From positions 1 through 9,983 of the forward strand of contig USLQ01000014.1 in the NCBI GenBank assembly GCA_900555545.1: a DNA stretch of 9,983 bases, read 5' to 3'. Below are positions 1 to 5,742 of this stretch, piece by piece; positions within the stretch are counted from its first letter, which is position 1; every line of letters begins with the position of its first letter. The notes beneath the pieces are model-generated. The model ran no database searches, was not told the DNA's origin, and saw nothing but the letters and a program-made list of their open reading frames with translations. The DNA is from an uncultured Oscillospiraceae bacterium (GTDB lineage Bacteria > Bacillota > Clostridia > Oscillospirales > Acutalibacteraceae). Position numbers and translations under genes: made by a program.

Positions 1-1
1 C

Positions 2-1249
2 GAGTTTTATGAGAACCCGCCCTGCTCGGTGGGGGCGTTATATATTGGGCCGCTCAAGGCGCTCATCAACGATCAGTTCCTGCGCCTGAACGACCTGTGT
101 GAGCAGGCGCGCATCCCTGTGTGGCACTGGCATGGGGATGTGCCGCAGTCGCACAAGAACAAATTGTTGAAAAATCCATCCGGCATTTTGCAGATCACGC
201 CCGAGTCGCTGGAGGCGCTGTTGCTGCACAAGCATGCGGCCATCGCCCGCCTGTTTGGCGACCTGCGCTATATCGTCATTGACGAGGTGCACTCCCTCCT
301 GCGGGGGGATCGCGGGGGCCAGACGCTCTGCCTGATCGAACGGCTCTCCCGCATGGCCGGGGTCAATCCACGGCGGATCGGACTGTCCGCAACCATTGGC
401 GATCCCAAGGGAACCGGGGAATTCCTTGCCTCTGGTACGGGGCGCGGTACGATTATCCCGAAAATTGAGGCCAAGGGGATGCGCTGGCGGCTCTCCATGG
501 AGCACTTTTATGTACAAGGGCCGCAGTCCGCGCAGGATAAACAGGTGGAGAACGCCCTGCCGGAACTGGACGCGGCCACGGACCGTGCGCCGGAGAGCGC
601 CGACCCGGGGATCGGGTATATCTTTGAGCACACGCGGGGCAAAAAATGCCTGGTATTTGTCAACTCCCGGGAGGAGTGCGAGGCTGTCACAACAACCTTG
701 CGCCAGTACTGTGAGGCCCGCCATGAGCCGGATCGATTTTTGATCCACCATGGGAATCTATCCGCCTCCTACCGCGAGACGGCCGAGGCCGTGATGAAGG
801 ATGACGGGCAGTTCCAAACCACCGTGACCACGGCCACGCTCGAGCTGGGGATTGATATCGGGCGGCTGGAGCGGGCGTTCCAGATAGACGCGCCGTTTAC
901 CGTCTCCTCTTTTTTACAGCGGATGGGCCGTACCGGCCGGCGGGACCTGCCGCCGGAGATGTGGTTTGTCATGCGCGAGGAACAGCCGGAGGCGCGGGCG
1001 ATGCTGCCCACAACTGTCCCGTGGAAATTATTGCAGGGCATCGCCCTGGTACAGCTCTACCTGGAAGAGCGGTGGGTGGAGCCGCCTAAGCTGGACCGCC
1101 TGCCATTCAGCCTGCTCTATCACCAGACGATGAGCACGCTCGCCTCCTGCGGGGAGCTGAGCCCGGCTGCGCTGGCTGCCCCTGAGTTACTTCCACCGCA
1201 TCACCCAGGAGGATTACCGTCTCCTGCTGCGCCATTTGATCGAGATTGA
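2..1249 (+). pseudogene. Lhr-like DEAD/DEAH-box helicase, ATPase-core part (5' end outside window, frameshifted at 3' end)
   Basis: The frame is already open at base 2, so the GTG at 29 is not a true start; the N-terminal Walker A region lies left of the window. Visible superfamily 2 motifs in order are PLKALINDQ (Ia, about 50-76), ITPESLEALL (Ib), DEVH (II, 281-292), SAT (III, 386-394), CLVFVNSREE (IV), TTATLELGIDIG (V) and QRMGRTGRR (VI, 917-943). They mark an ATP-dependent nucleic-acid translocase of the Lhr type, a family tied to DNA repair. After about 1175 the frame stops resembling a helicase and ends with Pro-rich junk at 1249, while the true continuation, FHRITQEDYRLLLRHLIEID, runs in another frame from 1191. 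The gene is therefore broken, or the sequence carries an indel error. Family assignment is secure; the exact Lhr subtype is not. Confidence 0.85.
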
Positions 1250-2045
1250 CCATATCCAGCGCACGGAGGAGGGCGGCCTGATTGTAGGGCTGGCGGGGGA
1301 GCGGATTGTCAATTCCTTTAAGTTTTACGCCGTGTTCCAGGAGAACGAGGAGTACACGGTGCGGTGCGGTTCGCAGGAGATCGGCACCATCGTCAAGCCG
1401 CCACCCGCCGGGGAAAAGATCGCTCTTGCAGGCCACGTCTGGGTGGTGGAAGAGGTGGATCACAAACGCCACCTGATCTACTGTGAGCAGGTCAAGGGCA
1501 AGGTCCCGGCCTATTTTGGCGAGTGCCCGGGCGATATCCATACCAAGGTGCTGGAGCGAATGCGCCGGGTGCTGCAGGAGGATCGATTATATCCGTACCT
1601 GATGAAAAACGCCGTGGCCCGCTTGGAGCAGGCGCGCCGTACAGCGCTCAACTCCGGCGTGGCGCGGGACCCGCTGATCTGCCTGGGCGGCGATATGTGG
1701 TGCCTGTTCCCGTGGCTTGGCACGTATGCCTTTTTGGCGCTGGAGCGCTTTCTCAAACTGCGGTGTGGGGAGCAGCTCGGGCTGAGCGGGCTCGATTCCT
1801 CGCGCCCCTATTTTATCCAGTTTAAGATGAAGGCGGACCGCCGGACCTTTTTTCATGTGCTGTCGGAGGCGGAAAAACAGCCGCTCGATCCGATGGAGCT
1901 GGTGTACCCCAACGAGGTGCCGCTGTTTGAGAAATATGACGAGTTCCTGCCGGAGGAACTGGTAAAAAAGGGATTTGCTTACGGGATCCTTGGGATTGAT
2001 GAGATGAAGTCACGCATCCGTGGTTGGGGAGAACAGTATGGATGA
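1182..2045 (+). pseudogene. C-terminal part of the same Lhr-like helicase, in the shifted frame
   Basis: Reading frame 3 from about 1182 gives LSYFHRITQEDYRLLLRHLI, then EIDHIQRTEEGGLIVGL, and continues to the TGA at 2043-2045. This is the post-ATPase winged-helix/beta-barrel region expected right after the end of the upstream helicase part, in a different frame. No independent start is convincing: the first possible codon is a TTG at 1236 inside conserved sequence, with no ribosome site. It is therefore the 3' half of one gene split by a frameshift, not a separate gene. Moving from the upstream frame to this one needs a net +1 base, for example an inserted base or a deletion of 2, 5, 8 or 11 bases; the junction looks a few residues short, which favours a deletion. 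Together the halves give about 700 residues. Confidence 0.75.
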
Positions 2046-2099
2046 CCGGTCCGCGGGATTACTGCCCAGTGTCACCGTGCATATGTATCAGTTTTACTG

Positions 2100-2127
2100 T
2101 TGAAAGGCACACCTGTGCAGGTATAAT
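2100..2127 (+). promoter_or_regulatory. SigA-type promoter of the agr operon, with overlapping dyads in the spacer
   Basis: TTGAAA (2100-2105), 16 bp spacer, TATAAT (2122-2127). The spacer holds GCACA-CC-TGTGC (2107-2118), a perfect 5-bp inverted repeat, overlapping ACCTG-TG-CAGGT (2111-2122), which runs into the -10. This is the position of a repressor or activator operator. A second, weaker hexamer pair, TTGATT (2127-2132), 17 bp, TATTAT (2150-2155), lies just downstream. The start codon at 2252 leaves a leader of about 115 nt. Confidence 0.65.
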
Positions 2128-2201
2128 TGATTTCCCAAAACCCGAATGATATTATAAAATTGGGTAAATAGGGATATTTTGCCAAATTTTGTGGAAAGGA
2201 A

Positions 2202-2237
2202 CCGAATTACAATCCGCCGCCGGTGCGGAACTTTCGG
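2202..2237 (+). promoter_or_regulatory. Two-stage leader hairpin between a Shine-Dalgarno-like run and the regulator start codon
   Basis: The outer stem is CCGAA (2202-2206) with TTCGG (2233-2237) and the inner stem is TCCGC (2213-2217) with GCGGA (2225-2229), with loop CGCCGGT. Immediately upstream is GGAAAGGAA (2193-2201), the only good ribosome-binding sequence near the ATG at 2252, yet it lies about 50 nt away in linear sequence. Folding would shorten the effective distance to about 14 nt. This could be translational control of the regulator. Stems are seen; function is inferred. Confidence 0.4.
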
Positions 2238-2251
2238 GTGTGTGACGAACA

Positions 2252-2965
2252 ATGAAAATAGCAATTTGTGATGATGAGTTTTATGTGTATGACCAACTGC
2301 GTAGTTTTATCTACCACTCTGGTGCCAAACAGCAGATTCAGGATGAGCTGAATATCACCTATTTTTCGAGTGGCGAAAGACTGCTGCAAAGCTATAAAAA
2401 GAATGCCTCTTATGATATCGTTTTCCTGGATATTGCCATGCGCCGGATGGATGGGATTGCAGTGGGCAAGGTGATCCGCGGTTGCGATGAGAAAACCGTG
2501 ATTATTTTTGTATCGAGCCATCAGGAACGCATGATAGAGGCGTTTGACTGCCGGGCATTCCACTTCCTGACCAAGCCGCTGACCCTGCAAAAATTTGACG
2601 AGATCTTTACAAAGGCGCTGCGCTTTTATCAGCGGGACCGCGCGCAGTACGTGATTCAATTCCGTAATGAGATTATCCGTTTCCCGATCGATCAGATTAA
2701 ATACGTGGAGGTATTGCACCGGCACCTGATGTTCCATACGACCGATGGGGATTTCGAGACAGTTGCAACACTGCGCGATACGGTCGAGGAGCTGCGGCCC
2801 TATGACTTTGTACAAGTGCACCAGGGGTTTGTGGTGAATATGAACCAGGTCAAACGGTTGCTAAAATCGGAGTTGATCATGTCAGACGGATCGACCGTTC
2901 CGCTCAGCGCGCACCGGCGATCCGAGGTCGTGATGGCTTATAAAACTTTTTTGGAGAGATACTAA
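2252..2965 (+). CDS. LytTR-family response regulator of the agr locus (AgrA-like)
   Basis: This 237-residue cytoplasmic two-component regulator has a receiver domain at about residues 1-120. It shows the acidic pair Asp7-Asp8, phospho-acceptor Asp60 in YDIVFLDI, Ser88/Ser89 and Lys108 in the LTKP motif. A LytTR DNA-binding domain follows at about 130-237, with FVQVHQGFVVN and the C-terminal LSAHRR region. Its partner is the histidine kinase that starts one base after its stop. By family knowledge it binds direct repeats upstream of target promoters when phosphorylated. The start at 2252 is forced by an in-frame TGA at 2243-2245; there is almost no adjacent Shine-Dalgarno, so translation may depend on the leader structure. 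Order here is regulator-kinase-agrB-agrD, not the staphylococcal agrBDCA. Family call is firm; direct AgrA equivalence comes from context. Confidence 0.9.
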   Translation: MKIAICDDEFYVYDQLRSFIYHSGAKQQIQDELNITYFSSGERLLQSYKKNASYDIVFLDIAMRRMDGIAVGKVIRGCDEKTVIIFVSSHQERMIEAFDCRAFHFLTKPLTLQKFDEIFTKALRFYQRDRAQYVIQFRNEIIRFPIDQIKYVEVLHRHLMFHTTDGDFETVATLRDTVEELRPYDFVQVHQGFVVNMNQVKRLLKSELIMSDGSTVPLSAHRRSEVVMAYKTFLERY

Positions 2966-4261
2966 ATGGTGGAGCTCGCACAGGGTTTGATTGAATTTTT
3001 CAGTTGTGTGCTGGAGGTACTGATTGCCATCTTCTTTTTCCGCGCGTTTCAGGAACCGCGGTATAAGCATGGGATTATGGTATTGATCGCACTGGTAGTG
3101 ACGGTACTGTTTTTTGTTTCGCGAATCTACTTGAAAGATAGCTTGATGATTACAGTTGTAACGACTTTGCTGACTATTTTGATGGCGGCTGCCTATCGCT
3201 TTAAATGGTATCAGGCCATTTTCTATGCGGTTGCCTTATCGGCAATCGCAAGTGCAGCAGAAATGATCGTTGCATTTTTATTTGAGGCTACTGTTTGGAA
3301 ATATGAGCAGACTGTTAATTCTACAATGCTTAATGCTATTTGTATATTGCTTTGTAAAATCATAACAGTTTTAATTATACTATTGATTTATAAAAAAAGA
3401 AAAAGAGCATTTTCCCATATCAAAACGTCTACATTTGCACAGTTTATGTTCCTGCCCTTTTCAACTGTTTTGACGATCATAGTATTTTTATATTACCTTC
3501 TCAACAACATGGCATCACCCAAATGGTTGTTGGTTATATCAATAATGGCTGTTATATTATTGATCCTGTCTAATGTTCTCGTATTTTATCTGCTGGATCG
3601 CCAAGAAGAATTTCGTGCGATGGAGGAGCGGCTGCGTCAGGTGGACCTGTTGCTTCAGGCACAAAAGGAATATTATGACGAGCTGTGCAGTTCCCAGCAG
3701 GAGATCCGTCAAAGCCGGCACGACCAGAAGAACCTGCTGCTTGCCATCCTCGCCGAGTTGGATCACCATAACATCCCCAAGCTGTACCGGATGATCAACA
3801 GCCGGTTGAAAAGGCTGGACCGCGTTCTACTGGCCAACCCCAGGGACAGTGTGCTGGAGAGCATCCTCTATGTCAAGCAGCAGGGCGCCAAGCGCCACGG
3901 GATCCGGATCGATGGGGAGATCAAGCTGACCAAAGAGCCGGTAGCCGATGAACTGGAGATCGCGGTGATGCTCTCCAACCTGTTGGACAATGCCGTGGAG
4001 AGCTTGGTGCGGGATCACGCGCACGACACCATCCGCTGTATGGTCTACGAGCGGGGCGAAAACCTGATACTCGTCGTGGAAAACAGCGTGCACCATCCGG
4101 TAAATGTCAGGAACCTCGCCACCACCAAGGCGGATAAAAAGTACCACGGCCTCGGCCTGCCGAGCGTTCAGACGCTTGCCAATGAGAACGGCGGTATGCT
4201 TGAGATCTCCTGTGAGAACAACACCTTTGTGGCAAGCGTTGTTCTGCCAAATGTCAATTAA
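2966..4261 (+). CDS. AgrC-type membrane sensor histidine kinase
   Basis: This 431-residue protein is the likely receptor for the cyclic peptide made from the downstream agrD. About seven hydrophobic segments fall near residues 8-27, 37-53, 58-77, 84-106, 121-142, 157-180 and 187-210. A short coiled-coil linker follows, rich in Glu, Arg and Gln (211-245). The phospho-acceptor is His252 in SRHDQKN. The GHKL ATPase shows the N box LSNLLDNAVE (Asn338, Asn342) and the G box GLGL (395-398). The ATG at 2966 directly follows the TAA of the regulator, so the two are translationally coupled. Bases of roughly 3100-3600, encoding most of the membrane domain, are clearly richer in A and T than the catalytic part from 3610. 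This fits a fast-evolving or exchanged recognition domain. The C terminus is complete. Confidence 0.92.
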   Translation: MVELAQGLIEFFSCVLEVLIAIFFFRAFQEPRYKHGIMVLIALVVTVLFFVSRIYLKDSLMITVVTTLLTILMAAAYRFKWYQAIFYAVALSAIASAAEMIVAFLFEATVWKYEQTVNSTMLNAICILLCKIITVLIILLIYKKRKRAFSHIKTSTFAQFMFLPFSTVLTIIVFLYYLLNNMASPKWLLVISIMAVILLILSNVLVFYLLDRQEEFRAMEERLRQVDLLLQAQKEYYDELCSSQQEIRQSRHDQKNLLLAILAELDHHNIPKLYRMINSRLKRLDRVLLANPRDSVLESILYVKQQGAKRHGIRIDGEIKLTKEPVADELEIAVMLSNLLDNAVESLVRDHAHDTIRCMVYERGENLILVVENSVHHPVNVRNLATTKADKKYHGLGLPSVQTLANENGGMLEISCENNTFVASVVLPNVN

Positions 4262-4273
4262 GCATTTAAAAGC

Positions 4274-4321
4274 AACAGTTATGCTGTTTGGGTTTACGTG
4301 TGGGACGATCCCTGCTAAACT
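4274..4321 (+). promoter_or_regulatory. Possible internal promoter and half-site upstream of agrB
   Basis: In the 99-bp gap between kinase and agrB lie AACAG-TTATG-CTGTT (4274-4288), an inverted repeat containing ACAGTTATG, close to the AgrA half-site ACAGTTAAG. It is followed by weak hexamers TTTACG (4293-4298), 17 bp, TAAACT (4316-4321). A second direct half-site at the usual spacing is not visible. This could give agrBD its own autoregulated promoter, but read-through from 2100 is enough to explain expression. Confidence 0.3.
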
Positions 4322-4360
4322 AAAAGATGGCATTTATCAGCAAATTTTGGGGTTTTTTGG

Positions 4361-4957
4361 ATGTATCAGTCGATTGCGAAAAAGACGGTCCGGTGGTTGA
4401 TCCGCAAGGGCACGATCCGCCGGGAGGAGCAAGCAGTGTACGAGTACAGCTTTGAGGTGCTGTATTCCGATCTGATGTACGCGCTGCTCGGTCTTGCGAT
4501 CGCCGTCGTACTGCACGGCGTTTGGGCCACCGTGCTGTTCCTTGCGGGATTTTTCCCGCTCCGGAAATTCGCCGGGGGCTATCACGCGTCTACATATGTC
4601 CGCTGCCATCTGCTGTTTGCGGGCAATCAGGTCGCGGCAATTTTGTTGTTTCACCTGATTCCGCAGGGGGCCATTTTTCCGGTTATCGCTGTTCTGGTGC
4701 TTCTCAGTACCGTTTGTGTGCTTGTGCTGGCGCCGGTCGATCACAAGAACCGTCCGTTCAGCGATTCGGAGCGAAAGTATTTTCGCCGGATGAGCCTGCT
4801 GGTGCTCGCTGCATCATGGGGAATCCTCGCATTGCTTATCTGCTTCCATTTGATATCGAATGGCTATGCTCTGGCCTATTTTTTCGGGGCGTTTTCCGTT
4901 TCGATTTCCCTGTTTTTTGAGAGGATGAAAAAATGGAAGGAGGGGGAAACATCATGA
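4361..4957 (+). CDS. agrB: AgrB, accessory gene regulator protease that processes the AgrD propeptide
   Basis: This 198-residue polytopic membrane cysteine endopeptidase cleaves the C-terminal tail of AgrD and forms the cyclic thiolactone. The signature LRKFAGGYHASTYVRC holds the catalytic pair His75 and Cys82. Preceding residues REEQAVYEYSFEVL match the conserved AgrB N-terminal helix. Several hydrophobic segments span about residues 38-185. The length agrees with the family (about 190-210). The ATG at 4361 is the only in-frame ATG after the TAA at 4316-4318; its ribosome site is poor (GGGG about 8 bases upstream), suggesting modest translation. Its stop overlaps the agrD start in an ATGA arrangement. 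Catalytic residues are intact, so the enzyme is probably functional. Confidence 0.95.
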   Translation: MYQSIAKKTVRWLIRKGTIRREEQAVYEYSFEVLYSDLMYALLGLAIAVVLHGVWATVLFLAGFFPLRKFAGGYHASTYVRCHLLFAGNQVAAILLFHLIPQGAIFPVIAVLVLLSTVCVLVLAPVDHKNRPFSDSERKYFRRMSLLVLAASWGILALLICFHLISNGYALAYFFGAFSVSISLFFERMKKWKEGETS

Positions 4958-5088
4958 TGAAAAAACTCGCGGAGGTCGCTGCAAAGGCGGCGCTGAAGAC
5001 CGGTATCAAAAGTGCAAATGCAGCGTGCAGATCGGCTTATTACCAGAGTAAAATGCCGGCTGATATGAAGAAATACCAGAAGCACTGA
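4954..5088 (+). CDS. agrD: AgrD cyclic (thio)lactone autoinducer propeptide, 44 aa
   Basis: This short gene encodes the quorum-sensing pheromone precursor. ATG at 4954 overlaps the agrB TGA, with a strong AAGGAGG at 4937-4943 and a 10-nt gap; ATG at 4957 is an alternative start. It has the standard three parts. The N-terminal amphipathic Lys/Ala helix is MMKKLAEVAAKAALKTG. The core is ANAACRSAYY, with a single Cys25. The charged C-terminal AgrB recognition tail is SKMPADMKKYQKH, with Pro35. By analogy with known five-residue rings, the mature ring would be Cys25-Arg-Ser-Ala-Tyr29 closed by a thiolactone; the ring end and exocyclic tail are inferred, and a six-residue ring ending at Tyr30 is possible. 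Position directly after agrB and before a terminator supports the call. Confidence 0.9.
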   Translation: MMKKLAEVAAKAALKTGIKSANAACRSAYYQSKMPADMKKYQKH

Positions 5089-5112
5089 AATGCCAACTCT
5101 ATCTCTCCCAAT

Positions 5113-5154
5113 GTCGCGGTGGACTCGTTCCCAGGTCCGCCGCGGCGCTTTTTT
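5113..5154 (+). terminator. Rho-independent terminator of the agr operon
   Basis: CGCGGTGGAC (5115-5124) pairs with GTCCGCCGCG (5135-5144) with one G-U pair around a 10-nt loop. The stem can be extended through 5113-5114, and TTTTTT follows at 5149-5154. It begins 24 bp after the agrD stop, closing the operon. Confidence 0.85.
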
Positions 5155-5161
5155 ATGTAAA

Positions 5162-5198
5162 AAGCATGCGGCTGCCGGACAGCCGCATGTTTTTGTTT
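5162..5198. terminator. Bidirectional rho-independent terminator between convergent genes
   Basis: CATGCGGCTG (5165-5174) pairs perfectly with CAGCCGCATG (5180-5189) around CCGGA. A TTTTTGTTT tail follows on the plus strand, and on the minus strand the hairpin is followed by CTTTTTAC. It backs up the agr terminator and ends minus-strand transcription of the catalase fragment, whose stop is at 5208. Confidence 0.85.
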
Positions 5199-5207
5199 GG
5201 GGACCGA

Positions 5208-5729
5208 TTACTTCTTCATATCAAAGCTCGGGTTAAACGCATAAAAGTTCTTTTCGTTCAGGCGGTCTGTGGCAAGCCTCAGCCCTTCGCCGAACCTCTG
5301 ATAGTGGACAATTTCGCGCTCCCGCAGGAATTTGATGGCATCGCGTACATCGGGATCATCCACCAGACGCAGAATATTGTCGTACGTGACCCGGGCTTTT
5401 TGCTCAGCGGCAAGGTCTTCATTTAAATCGCAAATGACATCCCCCTTGCTGGCAATTGAGGCCGCCGTAAATGGGAAGCCGCTTGCCGCCGCCGGATAGA
5501 CACCGGTTGTGTGATCGACAAAATATACATCAAAACCGCTTTTTTTGATCTCCTCCATGCTGAGGTTCCGAGTTAACTGGTAGACGATGGTTCCCACCAT
5601 CTCCAAATGGCCAAGTTCTTCCGTGCCGACATCAGTTAACAGCCCCTTTAATTCGGGATAGGGCATGGAGAAGCGCTGGCTAAGGTAGCGGAGCGAGGCG
5701 CCCAGTTCCCCATCCGGTCCACCATATGG
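5208..5729 (-). pseudogene. cotJC: Manganese catalase (CotJC family), 3' fragment split by an integrated element
   Basis: About 172 residues from YGGPDGELGASLRYLSQRF to the conserved C-terminal NFYAFNPSFD and TAA at 5208-5210. Di-manganese ligand motifs remain: Glu in DGEL, Glu and His in GTEELGHLEM, Glu in LAAEQKARV and His in EIVHYQRFGE. The family (B. subtilis CotJC, about 190 residues) disproportionates hydrogen peroxide and is deposited in spore coats. The native N terminus, about 20-28 residues ending in a conserved Gln before YGGPDG, is absent. Upstream codons (DYHAPP, then sequence overlapping the recombinase 3' end in another frame) are not catalase. A longer frame opens at 5978, but its first 80 or so residues are unrelated. 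No start codon or ribosome site fits the fragment, so it is probably inactive unless the element excises and rejoins the two halves. Confidence 0.85.
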
Positions 5730-5732
5730 CGG
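5719..5732. other. Probable attachment-site junction (attL/attR) of the serine-recombinase element
   Basis: Catalase homology stops at the codons for YGG, exactly over a near-perfect 14-bp palindrome, CCACCAT-ATGGCGG, with one mismatched pair. The recombinase stop (5743-5745) is only 10 bp further. Large serine recombinases use short imperfect palindromic sites with a central dinucleotide, here plausibly TA at 5725-5726. The catalase codons through this point and the palindrome are seen; the crossover position is inferred. Confidence 0.6.
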
Positions 5733-5742
5733 CGCGTGATAA

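Noticed and set aside
38..751. 237-codon open frame on the minus strand across the helicase
   Set aside because: It lies antisense to strongly conserved helicase motifs and has no ribosome site or recognisable protein features; a GC-driven shadow.
1171..1190. Programmed +1 frameshift in the helicase
   Set aside because: No stop or rare codon lies in the zero frame at the join, residues look missing rather than merely shifted, and this family is not known to me to use frameshifting.
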